A DNA stretch of 64,000 nucleotides from positions 558,001 through 622,000 of the forward strand of contig CAVQJP010000016.1 of the NCBI GenBank assembly GCA_963712825.1. The letters are read 5' to 3'. The DNA is from AP-15 sp963712825. GTDB taxonomy: Bacteria > Pseudomonadota > Alphaproteobacteria > ATCC43930 > CGMCC-115725. Both the position numbers and the translations under genes were made by a program. The notes under the pieces were generated by a model. That model was not told the DNA's origin. It did not search any database and saw only the letters and a program-made list of their open reading frames with translations. Below, one piece after another: positions 27,090-34,829 of the stretch (within the stretch, counting starts at the first letter, position 1; the number at the start of each line of letters is the position of its first letter).

Positions 27090-27998
27090 ATGGCGAACAC
27101 CTCCACCGGATTGCCGCGTGTGGCCACAACCGTCGCGCGAGGCCGAGAGGCTATTGGCGGAACGTGGCGACGCGTCCGCGACGCTGCCAACCGGGGATTG
27201 GCGACAACAGCCGGCGTCGTCGGCGAAGGCTACAACTCGGCGCTCGAGTGGAAGGATAACAGTGAGCTCAGCCACTGGCTGACGCGGCATTTCAGCCATC
27301 AGGCTCCCACTCCGGGCAGCAAGGCCATGGATGCCGAATATTCGCACACGCACATCGGCGGCGGCTGGCATCGCCTCTACGATGGCGGCCATAGCCTCGC
27401 CGGCAGCTGGAAGGCCGTAACGGAAGCGCTGCCGGATTTGAGTCGGTTGGACCAGATTGGCACCTGGGCAAACGAGTACTGGAAAGACCTGATAACGACG
27501 AACGGCATGCCGATCGTGATCCTCGATCACGCGCAAAAAATCACCGAGTATATGAAGCACTTCGATTGCGTAAACGCCGCTCAACTGATCGGCGGCGATT
27601 TTGTCGGCGTTTCGATTTTTTGCAATTGGGATGATCCGGAGAAGCTGGTGGCGTCGGCCGCCGCTAGCGATTGCAGTGGCTTTTTTTACGCCAATGTGGT
27701 TGCCCCGTTCGTGAGCTTGGTCGGCATCGCGCGGGCATGCTACCTGCTGAAACGGTCAGAGCGGGACGATCTTCAGAGATTGATTTTGCCGGCGCTTCGA
27801 GGTTTGACGCGCAGCGGTGCTACCCTTCTATTCGTTACTGTCGTCCCCGGCGGCTTCCTGTTGCACCTGAGCAGCGGCATCGTAATCAGCCTCGCGCACG
27901 GCTATGTCTGGGACAAGGGTATGGAAAACAAGGAGGCGATTTTCGCTACGCTCAAACAGTGCGTCGCAGCCTTAGGCGGCGGGCTGGCTTCGGCTTGA
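27090..27998 (+). CDS. Hypothetical membrane-associated protein
   Basis: A 302-residue protein I do not recognise. Residues 1-45 are basic and Ala/Gly-rich; the middle is soluble with HTHIGGGWHRLYDGGHSLAG and a Trp-rich stretch (GTWANEYWKDLI). Two hydrophobic segments lie at about 198-219 (FFYANVVAPFVSLVGIARAC) and 244-270 (ATLLFVTVVPGGFLLHLSSG). Base composition is less GC-rich than the neighbours, which suggests recent acquisition. ATG 27090 follows GCGGAG. It sits between the two NHL paralogues and upstream of the convergent toxin-antitoxin pair. Confidence 0.6.
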   Translation: MANTSTGLPRVATTVARGREAIGGTWRRVRDAANRGLATTAGVVGEGYNSALEWKDNSELSHWLTRHFSHQAPTPGSKAMDAEYSHTHIGGGWHRLYDGGHSLAGSWKAVTEALPDLSRLDQIGTWANEYWKDLITTNGMPIVILDHAQKITEYMKHFDCVNAAQLIGGDFVGVSIFCNWDDPEKLVASAAASDCSGFFYANVVAPFVSLVGIARACYLLKRSERDDLQRLILPALRGLTRSGATLLFVTVVPGGFLLHLSSGIVISLAHGYVWDKGMENKEAIFATLKQCVAALGGGLASA

Positions 27999-28011
27999 AC
28001 TTCGATCATGA

Positions 28012-28293
28012 TCACAGACCGAGTTCGCTGTGGGAGCCGAGACGGACGAGATCAAGATTCGAATCATCCGGTTTGCGATAAATCAGGATCAGATCGGGAC
28101 GGATGTGACAGTCGCGGTGATCGGTCCATTCGCCGCCGAGCGGGTGGTCGAAACACCGACGCGGCAACGGATCATCATTTGCCAACGTCGTGACCGCTTC
28201 CAGCAGCGACACGTCGAGGCGCTTTCCATGACGCCCTGATTTTTCGCGCCTGTAATCGCGCTTGAAGCGGCCGCTGTATCTAACATTCCGCAT
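28012..28293 (-). CDS. YafQ-type mRNA interferase toxin
   Basis: A 93-residue RelE-superfamily toxin. GEWTDHRDCHIRPDLILIYR and LVRLGSHSEL are the YafQ hallmarks. His50, His63, Asp67 and His88 occupy the positions of the E. coli YafQ catalytic residues (His50, His63, Asp67, His87), so the enzyme should be active in ribosome-dependent mRNA cleavage. Its start overlaps the DinJ-like gene by 14 bp, the usual coupled antitoxin-toxin order. Confidence 0.9.
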   Translation of the reverse strand: MRNVRYSGRFKRDYRREKSGRHGKRLDVSLLEAVTTLANDDPLPRRCFDHPLGGEWTDHRDCHIRPDLILIYRKPDDSNLDLVRLGSHSELGL

Positions 28294-28543
28294 TCAAATC
28301 CGCGAGCAGCCTCTCAGGCGGCCCGACCGTCGTCATTTCGCCGCGCCGTGCGGCTTTCATCGCTTCGATGGTTTCGTCGTTGGGCACCAGCGGGTCGAAG
28401 GGCAGTGCCTTTTCCTTGGCGATCTTGACCATCATCAAGCGAAAGGCGTCCGACACCGTGAGGCCCATGGCGCTCAGCACGGCAGCGGCCTCGTTCTTGA
28501 TGCGCTCGTCGATCCGAGCGCGGACGACCGAATTGGTGGGCAT
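28280..28543 (-). CDS. DinJ/RelB-type antitoxin
   Basis: An 87-residue ribbon-helix-helix antitoxin: an N-terminal strand VVRARIDERIKNEAAAVLSAM and LTVSDAFRLMMVKIAKEKAL match DinJ, and the acidic C-terminal part would wrap the toxin. GGAGG lies six bases before the ATG. A 13-bp perfect inverted repeat just upstream is a likely self-repression site. Together with the downstream toxin it forms a complete type II module. Confidence 0.9.
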   Translation of the reverse strand: MPTNSVVRARIDERIKNEAAAVLSAMGLTVSDAFRLMMVKIAKEKALPFDPLVPNDETIEAMKAARRGEMTTVGPPERLLADLNAEC

Positions 28544-28559
28544 AGCTGGCCTCCAGTGA

Positions 28560-28572
28560 GCTACGATGTAGC
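28560..28572 (-). promoter_or_regulatory. Candidate DinJ-YafQ operator
   Basis: GCTAC-GAT-GTAGC is a perfect 5-3-5 inverted repeat ending 16 bp upstream of the antitoxin ATG, next to its ribosome binding site. DinJ-like antitoxins repress their own promoter by binding short palindromes at this place (family knowledge); occupancy here is inferred. Confidence 0.5.
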
Positions 28573-28676
28573 ACGCGCGTGAGCGCCTGCAAGCCGCACC
28601 GGGACCGGGGCTGCAGAGGATTGTTTTGCATCCGCGGCTTCGCTAGGCTCGCTTCGGCATATTGGGGAGGCCGGGC

Positions 28677-29636
28677 ATGGCGATCATTGTCGGGGACGGC
28701 GACTACAAATACCGGATCGTCGAGGATTGGGCGAAACTGCCCGAGGGCTGGTCGTTCAAGGAGGTCGGCTCGGTCGGCGTCGACAACAAGGACAACGTCT
28801 ATGTCTTCAACCGCGGCGACCACCCGGTCATGGTCTTCGACCGCGACGGCAAGTTTCTGCGGTCGTGGGGCGAGGGCGGGTTTCCGCGGGCGCACGGCGT
28901 CCATATGGGACCGGACGATTCGATCTACCTGACCGACGACGGCGGCCATTTCGTGCGCAAATGCTCGCTTGACGGCAAGGTCCTGCTGGAGCTGGGCGTG
29001 CCGGGCGAGCCCAAACCCTATATGAGCGGCGAGCCGTTTCACCGCTGCACCCACACGGCGCTTTCGCCAAAGGGCGAGATCTACGTCTCCGACGGCTACG
29101 GCAACGCCAAGGTCCACAAATACTCGCCGGACGGGAAGTTGCTGATGTCATGGGGAGAGCCCGGCACCGGCGAGGGCGAGTTCAACATCGTCCACAACAT
29201 CTGCACCGACGCCGACGGCTGGGTCTATGTCGCCGACCGCGAGAACCACCGCGTCCAGGTGTTCGACGGCAACGGCAAGTACGAGACCCAGTGGAACAAC
29301 CTGCACCGGCCGTGCGGGCTCTACATGGACTACACCCGCCACCCGGTCGCCTATATCGGCGAATTGGGCCCGGTGCAGCCGGTCAACCGCAACAGCCCGA
29401 ACCTCGGGCCCAGGGTCAGCATCGTCGACAATCAGGGCAAGCTGCTGTCGCGGTTTGGCGACATGCACGCCGGCACCGCGCCGACCGCGTTTCTGGGGCC
29501 GCACGGCCTCGCCGTCGACAGCCGCGGCGATCTTTATGTCGGCGAGGTGTCGTGGACGCAATGGCCGCAATTCTTTCCCGACAAGCCGCGCCCGGACTAC
29601 ATCCGGTCGCTGCAGAAATACGCGCGGGTGCATTGA
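28677..29636 (+). CDS. NHL-repeat beta-propeller protein (paralogue 2)
   Basis: A 319-residue propeller that aligns with the protein at 25973 along its whole length, with most residues identical (shared GVHMGPDDSIYLTDDGGHFV, EIYVSDGYGNAKVHKYSPDG and VYVADRENHRVQVFDGNGKY). The main difference is a short insertion near QPVNRNSPNLGPRV. GGGAGG six bases before ATG 28677 marks the start. Function unknown, as for paralogue 1. The pair arose by duplication of the gene. Confidence 0.8.
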   Translation: MAIIVGDGDYKYRIVEDWAKLPEGWSFKEVGSVGVDNKDNVYVFNRGDHPVMVFDRDGKFLRSWGEGGFPRAHGVHMGPDDSIYLTDDGGHFVRKCSLDGKVLLELGVPGEPKPYMSGEPFHRCTHTALSPKGEIYVSDGYGNAKVHKYSPDGKLLMSWGEPGTGEGEFNIVHNICTDADGWVYVADRENHRVQVFDGNGKYETQWNNLHRPCGLYMDYTRHPVAYIGELGPVQPVNRNSPNLGPRVSIVDNQGKLLSRFGDMHAGTAPTAFLGPHGLAVDSRGDLYVGEVSWTQWPQFFPDKPRPDYIRSLQKYARVH

Positions 29637-29670
29637 GCGCGGGCTCGGGGCAGCGAACCGGGTCGGGGGG

Positions 29671-29886
29671 ATGAGCCGGCTCGACGAGGCGCTCGCCCGC
29701 CTTGAACGGGCTGTGGCCCGGCTCGAAGCCGCCTGCGCCGGTCGTGCCGGCGAGGGCGAGGCGGCGCGCCGCGCGCTCGCGGCCGAAGCGGAAAACCGGC
29801 GGCTGCGCGCCGCCGCCGGCGACATCGCCGAGCGCGTCGAGGGAGCATTGGCCCGGGTCGACCGGGCACTGGGCGAAGGGGGGTGA
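29671..29886 (+). CDS. Small coiled-coil protein upstream of ZapA (DUF4164-like)
   Basis: A 71-residue, almost entirely helical protein (LDEALARLERAVARLEAA, RVEGALARVDRALGEGG) of the kind encoded directly before zapA in many Alphaproteobacteria. It ends one base before the zapA start codon, indicating coupling. It may form a coiled coil with ZapA or bind the divisome; this is inference. Confidence 0.65.
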   Translation: MSRLDEALARLERAVARLEAACAGRAGEGEAARRALAAEAENRRLRAAAGDIAERVEGALARVDRALGEGG

Positions 29887-29887
29887 G

Positions 29888-30226
29888 ATGAGCCAGGTCT
29901 CGGTGACGGTCAACGGCCACCCGTACAAGGTCAGCTGCGACGACGGGCAGGAGCCGCGCATCCGGCGGCTCGCGCAATACGTCGATGCAAGGGTCGGCGA
30001 GTTTGTCAGGAATGTCGGCCAGGTCGGCGAGGCTCGGCTGCTGCTGCTCGCCGCACTCGTGATCGCCGACGAATTGTCCGACGCCAACGAGGCGTTGCAG
30101 CAGGAAGAGAGCCGCTATCGCGCGGCGGAAATCGAGGCCGGCGACGCCGCCGACGGGGCGGCCGGCGGCATTCACGGCGTTGCCCGGCGGATCGAGGCTA
30201 TTGCGGCGCGGCTGGAGAGCCCCTAG
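29888..30226 (+). CDS. zapA: Cell division protein ZapA
   Basis: A 112-residue FtsZ-ring stabiliser. The N-terminal domain has SVTVNGHPYKVSCDDGQEPR and IRRLAQYVDARVGEF, typical of ZapA, followed by a helix (ARLLLLAALVIADELSDANE) and a coiled-coil-prone C-terminus. The position directly before 6S RNA is the ancestral alphaproteobacterial and gammaproteobacterial order. Confidence 0.9.
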   Translation: MSQVSVTVNGHPYKVSCDDGQEPRIRRLAQYVDARVGEFVRNVGQVGEARLLLLAALVIADELSDANEALQQEESRYRAAEIEAGDAADGAAGGIHGVARRIEAIAARLESP

Positions 30227-30231
30227 CTTTC

Positions 30232-30405
30232 CTTCCGCGGGGTGGGGCTGCGCGGCGCGTCAGGCCGCATGTTGCCCCGGGGCCGATACCTACCTCTTGG
30301 GTGCTGTCCCTGTCGGAGTCGTGGCTTCGATACATGGCGCCCACCTGCTACGGCGGGCCACGGTGGGATTGCATGCCAACGGCCGAGGCGGCTCCACCCC
30401 GCAGC
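30232..30405 (+). ncRNA. ssrS: 6S RNA
   Basis: The sequence after zapA reads GGGTGCTGTCCCTGTCGGAG, TCGTGGCTTCGATACATGGC and GCCCACCTGC, then GGTGGGATTGCATGCCAACG, all conserved blocks of alphaproteobacterial 6S RNA. The ends pair: GCGGGGTGG (30237-30245) with CCACCCCGC (30394-30402), enclosing the large central bubble that mimics an open promoter and binds sigma70 RNA polymerase. Exact ends are estimated. Confidence 0.88.
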
Positions 30406-30464
30406 CCTTCGAGGCCGCGCCCTGGCGTGTTGAAGATACGCGGAAGGTCAGGCGCTTACCGTCG

Positions 30465-30549
30465 TCGCCGCCGCGAAAGCGGGGGTCGAGGGGCGACCAA
30501 TTTAGCATTTGCGGCTCTGGGTTCCCGCCTTCGCGGGAATGACGAATAA
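30465..30549. repeat. Dispersed repeat with CCCGCCTTCGCGGGAATGAC arm
   Basis: CGCGAAAGCGGGGGTC near 30472 is the inverse of GGTTCCCGCCTTCGCGGGAATGAC ending near 30543, with about 35 bp between. The same family is present at 13716-13858 and 54764-54826. It lies between 6S RNA and the YmdB-like gene. Confidence 0.7.
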
Positions 30550-30587
30550 GACAGACGATCAAGAGGCGAGGCGGCGGTGCAAGTATC

Positions 30588-31403
30588 GTGAACATCCTGT
30601 TTTGCGGCGATGTGATGGGGCGGCCGGGGCGCGAGGCGGTGAGGAAACATGTCCCTGACCTGCGCCGCGGCCTGGCGCTCGATCTTGTCGTCGTCAACGC
30701 CGAGAACGCGGCCCACGGCGCCGGGCTCACCGAGCGCATCTGCGGCGAGTTCTACGATTGCGGCGTCGACGTGCTGACCACCGGCAACCACGTCTGGGAC
30801 CAGAAAGAGCTGATCCCCTATATCGAGCGCGACCCGCGCGTGCTGCGGCCGGCGAATTTCCCGCCCGGCACCCCCGGCGCCGGCTGGCGGCTGCACCGCT
30901 TTGAGGACGGCCGCAGCGCGCTGGTGATCAATCTGATGGGCCGCCTGTTCATGGACGCGCTCGACGACCCGTTTGCCCGGCTGGCCGCGATCCTCGCCGA
31001 TCACCCGCTTGGGTCCGGGCCGAGCGCGATCCTCGTCGACATTCATGCCGAGGCGTCGAGCGAGAAGATGGCGGTCGGCCATTTTTCGGATGGCCGCGTC
31101 TCGGGGGTGTTCGGCAGCCATTCGCACATCCCGACCGCCGACGCGCAGATTTTTCCGGGCGGCACCGCCTACCAGACCGATGCCGGCATGTGCGGCGACT
31201 ACAATTCGGTGATCGGGTTGCAAAAGAGGCCGGCGCTGCGCCGGTTTGTGACCAAGATGCCGGGCGAGCGTCCGCAGGTCGCCGAGGGCGAGGCCACCTT
31301 GTGCGGCGTCCTGGTTGTGACCGATGCCGCGAGCGGGCTCGCGCGGCGCGTCGAGCCGGTGCGAATCGGCGGCCGTCTTTCCCCACATCTGCCGTCTCTC
31401 TAA
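30588..31403 (+). CDS. TIGR00282/YmdB-like metallophosphoesterase
   Basis: A 271-residue calcineurin-like phosphoesterase. MNILFCGDVMGRPGREAV, VVVNAENAAHGAGLT, TTGNHVWDQKE, VDIHAEASSEK and GSHSHIPTADAQIF give the metal-binding Asp, Glu, Asn and His set. Bacillus YmdB hydrolyses 2',3'-cAMP and affects RNA turnover; that is the best functional guide. GTG 30588 is the start. In related genomes a 5-formyl-THF cyclo-ligase gene lies between 6S RNA and this gene; here it is absent. Confidence 0.88.
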   Translation: MNILFCGDVMGRPGREAVRKHVPDLRRGLALDLVVVNAENAAHGAGLTERICGEFYDCGVDVLTTGNHVWDQKELIPYIERDPRVLRPANFPPGTPGAGWRLHRFEDGRSALVINLMGRLFMDALDDPFARLAAILADHPLGSGPSAILVDIHAEASSEKMAVGHFSDGRVSGVFGSHSHIPTADAQIFPGGTAYQTDAGMCGDYNSVIGLQKRPALRRFVTKMPGERPQVAEGEATLCGVLVVTDAASGLARRVEPVRIGGRLSPHLPSL

Positions 31404-31584
31404 GTCCTGAGCAGCAGATGTTGTAGCCCAGCGCGATCGCCGGCAAAGGCTTGGCGCGATTGAGCTGACGCCGGTCGAGACGCCCCAATGCTGCCATATT
31501 GGGTTGTTAGCCGGGTCCCGAACCCCTATGAGCAGCGGCGTCGAGTTGCACCCCAGGGACAAGGGGGGAGCCGCGCGGAGACCG

Positions 31585-32334
31585 ATGGCAGGCCATTCGC
31601 AATTCAAAAACATCATGTACCGGAAGGGCGCGCAGGACAAAAAGCGCGCCAAGGTCTTTACCAAGATCATCCGGGAACTGACGACGGCGGCGCGCACCGG
31701 ACTGCCCGACCCGGCGGCGAACCCACGGCTGCGCGCCGCGGTGCTGGCGGCGCGCCAGGCCAACATGCCCAAGGACACGGTCGATCGCGCGATCCGCCGC
31801 GGCGCCGGCGGCGAGGCCAATTCCGCCTTTGACGAGGTGCGCTACGAAGGCTATGGGCCGGGCGGCACGGCGGTCATCGTCGAGGCATTGACCGACAACC
31901 GCAACCGCACCGCGAGCGAAATCCGCGCTGCCTTCACCAAATCCGGGGGTGCGCTCGGCGAAACCAACAGCGTCGGCTTTCTGTTCGACCGGGTCGGCGA
32001 GATCGTCTACCCGGCCGCGGCTGCGAGCCCGGACGACATGTTCGAAGCGGTCCTCGAGGCCGGCGCCGAAAATGTCGAGAGCGACACCGAGCAGCATTCG
32101 GTGACCTGCGCGCCCGACGACCTGAACGCGGTGCGCGACGCGCTCGAGCAGCGCCTTGGGCCGGCGAGCTCCGCCCGGCTGGTGTGGCGGCCAAAGACCG
32201 CGGCGCCGATCGACGAAGACAATGCGGCCGCGCTTTTCAAGCTGCTCGAAGCGCTCGAGGACAGCGACGACGTCCAGAACGTCTACGCCAATTTTGAAGT
32301 GGCCGAGGACGTGATGGCGCGGCTCGGCGCCTGA
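31585..32334 (+). CDS. yebC: YebC/PmpR family protein
   Basis: A 249-residue three-domain protein beginning MAGHSQFKNIMYRKGAQDKKRAKVF; the usual family start is MAGHSKFANIKHRKG, so the key pattern is kept. LPDPAANPRLRAAVLAARQAN and YEGYGPGGTAVIVEALTDNR follow. The family acts as a DNA-binding regulator or a translation factor that relieves ribosome stalling at proline runs. ATG 31585 with GGAG upstream is preferred to 31504. In most relatives it precedes ruvC, as here. Confidence 0.93.
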   Translation: MAGHSQFKNIMYRKGAQDKKRAKVFTKIIRELTTAARTGLPDPAANPRLRAAVLAARQANMPKDTVDRAIRRGAGGEANSAFDEVRYEGYGPGGTAVIVEALTDNRNRTASEIRAAFTKSGGALGETNSVGFLFDRVGEIVYPAAAASPDDMFEAVLEAGAENVESDTEQHSVTCAPDDLNAVRDALEQRLGPASSARLVWRPKTAAPIDEDNAAALFKLLEALEDSDDVQNVYANFEVAEDVMARLGA

Positions 32335-32367
32335 GAATGACTGATAGAGCCGGGCCGACTTCCTGGT

Positions 32368-32494
32368 CTCTCTCCCCGGCGGGGGGAGCGAGAAGGGTGA
32401 GGGGGGCCGCGCGGGGCCGGTTTAGAGGTGCCCGCCTCACCCTCCGATCGCACCGCGATGGGCCCCTCCCTCTCCTCCCCATGGGCGGAGAGGG
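32368..32494. repeat. Cluster of REP-like hairpins between yebC and ruvC
   Basis: CTCTCTCCCCGGCGGGGGGAG followed by AGAAGGGTGAGGGGGG matches the element after proS (12307-12346). A second arm CCCTCCCTCTCCTCCCC...GGGCGGAGAGGGG ends just before the ruvC ribosome binding site, so the repeat fills the intergenic space. Confidence 0.65.
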
Positions 32495-32504
32495 GTTCTA
32501 GGGA

Positions 32505-33041
32505 ATGCGCGTGCTGGGGCTCGATCCCGGGCTGCGCCACACCGGCTGGGGGGTCATCGACGTTGACGGCAACCGGCTCTCGCATGTCGGCGACGGTGTT
32601 GCCCATGCCGACGCGGACCAGCCGCTGGCGATGCGGCTCGTCTCGCTGTTTCGCCAGATCGGCGCCGTGCTCGAGCAGTTCCGCCCCGACGAAGCCGCGG
32701 TCGAGGAGAGCTTTGTCAACCGCAACGCGGCCTCGACGCTGAAGCTCGGCGTCGCCCGCGGCGTCGTCTTGCTGGCGCCAGCCGAGCGCGGGCTGCCGGT
32801 CGCCGAATATTCGGCCAACCTCGTCAAAAAGGCGGTGGTCGGCGCCGGCCATGCCGACAAGGCACAGGTCCAGCTCATGGTGCGCCATATCCTGCCCGGC
32901 TTTGCGATCGGCGCTGCCGACGCCGCCGATGCGCTGGCGGTGGCGATCTGCCACGCGCACCACGCCGAAACCCGCCGCGCCTGGAAGCTCCCCGCGAGAA
33001 CGATCTCCGCGAGAACGACCCCCGCCGGGACGCCCGGATGA
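32505..33041 (+). CDS. ruvC: Holliday junction resolvase RuvC
   Basis: A 178-residue endonuclease that cuts Holliday junctions symmetrically. The active-site acids are Asp7 (GLDPGLRHTGWG), Glu67 (VEESFVNRN), Asp139 and Asp142 (GAADAADALAVAICH). It is the first gene of ruvCAB, overlapping ruvA by four bases (ATGA). The last 20 residues form a Thr/Pro-rich tail. Confidence 0.95.
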   Translation: MRVLGLDPGLRHTGWGVIDVDGNRLSHVGDGVAHADADQPLAMRLVSLFRQIGAVLEQFRPDEAAVEESFVNRNAASTLKLGVARGVVLLAPAERGLPVAEYSANLVKKAVVGAGHADKAQVQLMVRHILPGFAIGAADAADALAVAICHAHHAETRRAWKLPARTISARTTPAGTPG

Positions 33042-33661
33042 TCGCCAAGCTCGCCGGCCTCCTGGACCAGGTCGCCCCCGACGCCGCCATCGTCGACGTG
33101 AACGGGGTCGGCTATCTCGCCTTCTGCTCGACCCGCACCTTGGGCCGCCTGCCACCGGTCGGCGCGCCGGTGCGGCTGCTGATCGAGACCCATGTCCGCG
33201 AGGACCACATCCATCTTTACGGCTTTGTCGACACCGCCGAGCGCGACTGGTTCCGCCTGCTGACGACGGTGCAGGGTGTCGGCGCGCGGCTCGCGCTCGC
33301 CGTCCTGTCGGCGATCGGGCCCGAGGAGCTGGGGATCGCGATCCTGGCCCAGGATCGCGCCACGCTGGCGCGCGCGGAGGGGGTCGGGCCGCGGCTCGCG
33401 GCGCGCATCGTCAACGAATTGCGCGACAAGACCGGTAGTCTCGCGCTGACCGCGCCATCGGCGGCCGAGGCGCCCTCGACCCCGCCGCTCGGCGCCGGCC
33501 CCGCATCGGATGCCGTCTCCGCCCTCGTTAATCTCGGCTACCGCCGTACCGAGGCGTTTGGCGCCGTCGCCGCGGCAGCCCAGCGTCTCGGCGCCGCCGC
33601 GGCAACCGAAGCGCTGGTCCGCGCCGGTCTGCAGGAGCTGGCGCAGGGGACGCGGCAATGA
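33038..33661 (+). CDS. ruvA: Holliday junction DNA helicase subunit RuvA
   Basis: A 207-residue junction-recognition subunit. An N-terminal OB fold (MIAKLAGLLDQVAPDAAIVD), two helix-hairpin-helix motifs (LTTVQGVGARLALAVLSAIG and RAEGVGPRLAARIVNELRDK) and a C-terminal domain III (ALVNLGYRRTEAF) that contacts RuvB are visible. Four-base overlaps join it to ruvC and ruvB. Confidence 0.95.
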   Translation: MIAKLAGLLDQVAPDAAIVDVNGVGYLAFCSTRTLGRLPPVGAPVRLLIETHVREDHIHLYGFVDTAERDWFRLLTTVQGVGARLALAVLSAIGPEELGIAILAQDRATLARAEGVGPRLAARIVNELRDKTGSLALTAPSAAEAPSTPPLGAGPASDAVSALVNLGYRRTEAFGAVAAAAQRLGAAAATEALVRAGLQELAQGTRQ

Positions 33662-34728
33662 GCGAGGGCGAGAACCGCATCCTCGACCCGGCCGCAACCG
33701 AGAGCGACCTCGCCGAGACCTCGCTGCGGCCGCAGAGCCTGGCCGAGTTCGTCGGCCAGCGCAGCCTGCGCGACAATCTCAAAATCTTTGTCGAAGCCGC
33801 CAAAGCTCGCGGCGAAGCGCTCGACCATGTGCTGTTTTCCGGGCCGCCCGGACTCGGCAAGACCACGCTGGCGCAGATTGTCGCGCGCGAGATGGGTGTC
33901 GGTTTCCGCGCCACCTCGGGACCGGTGATCCAGCGCGCCGGCGATCTTGCGGCATTGCTGACCAATCTCGAGCCGCGCGATGTGCTCTTTATCGACGAGA
34001 TCCACCGGCTCGCTCCGTCGGTCGAGGAAATCCTCTACCCGGCGATGGAGGATTTTCAGCTCGACCTGATCATCGGCGAGGGGCCGGGCGCGCGCTCGAT
34101 CCGCATCGACCTGCCGCGCTTCACCCTGGTCGGGGCGACGACCCGCTCGGGTCTGATCACCCGGCCGTTGCGCGAGCGCTTTGGCATCCCGCTGCGGCTC
34201 GGCTTTTACGAGCCCGCCGAGCTGGCGCTGATCGTCGCCCGCGGCGCCGCGGTGCTGGGCTTCAGCCTGCGCCGCGACGGTGCCGCCGAGATCGCGCGCC
34301 GCGCCCGCGGCACCCCACGCGTCGCGATGCGGCTGTTGCGCCGGATCCGCGACTTTGCCGCGGTCGACGGGCTGGCGATGGTCGACGCCGCCGCGGCCGA
34401 CAATGCCCTTATCCGGCTCGATGTCGACGGGTGCGGGCTCGACGGCATGGACCGCCGCTATCTGCGCTGCATCGCCGAGCGCTATGGCGGCGGCCCGGTC
34501 GGGGTTGAGACCATGGCGGCGGCGCTGGGCGACGAGCGCGACGTGATCGAAGAGGTCATCGAGCCGTTTTTGATCCAGGAAGGCTTTGTCCAGCGCACCC
34601 CGCGCGGACGCCTCCTGACCCGCGCGGCGTTCCGCCATCTCGACCTGCCGATGCCGGCATTTTTGCCGGCCCAGCTCGACCTTCTGGCGGGACTGCCGCT
34701 CGCCGGCGAGGCCGAGGAGGCGCCGTGA
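33658..34728 (+). CDS. ruvB: Holliday junction branch-migration ATPase RuvB
   Basis: A 356-residue AAA+ motor that drives branch migration with RuvA. Walker A is GPPGLGKT at 62-69, Walker B FIDEIH has Asp113/Glu114, sensor 1 lies in LVGATTRSGLIT, and the C-terminal winged helix ends IEPFLIQEGFVQRTPRGRLL. It begins LDPAATESDLAETSLRPQSL, the usual N-terminus. Its stop overlaps a short GTG frame. Confidence 0.96.
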   Translation: MSEGENRILDPAATESDLAETSLRPQSLAEFVGQRSLRDNLKIFVEAAKARGEALDHVLFSGPPGLGKTTLAQIVAREMGVGFRATSGPVIQRAGDLAALLTNLEPRDVLFIDEIHRLAPSVEEILYPAMEDFQLDLIIGEGPGARSIRIDLPRFTLVGATTRSGLITRPLRERFGIPLRLGFYEPAELALIVARGAAVLGFSLRRDGAAEIARRARGTPRVAMRLLRRIRDFAAVDGLAMVDAAAADNALIRLDVDGCGLDGMDRRYLRCIAERYGGGPVGVETMAAALGDERDVIEEVIEPFLIQEGFVQRTPRGRLLTRAAFRHLDLPMPAFLPAQLDLLAGLPLAGEAEEAP

Positions 34729-34817
34729 CGCCGGCCGCCGTCCCGTCCACCGTCCTCCCGTCCTCCGCCGTCCCGTCCGCCGCGGTCCCGCCCATCGTCG
34801 TCCAAAAGACGCCATAA
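34725..34817 (+). CDS. Possible 30-aa Pro/Val/Ser-rich peptide between ruvB and tolQ
   Basis: A GTG overlapping the ruvB stop (GTGA) opens a 30-codon frame of low complexity (AAVPSTVLPSSAVPSAAVPP) built on repeated CCGTCC units. Related genomes carry ybgC here. It ends 12 bp before tolQ and could simply couple translation through the gap. Protein function is doubtful. Confidence 0.25.
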   Translation: MTPAAVPSTVLPSSAVPSAAVPPIVVQKTP

Positions 34818-34829
34818 AAGGTTCAAAGA

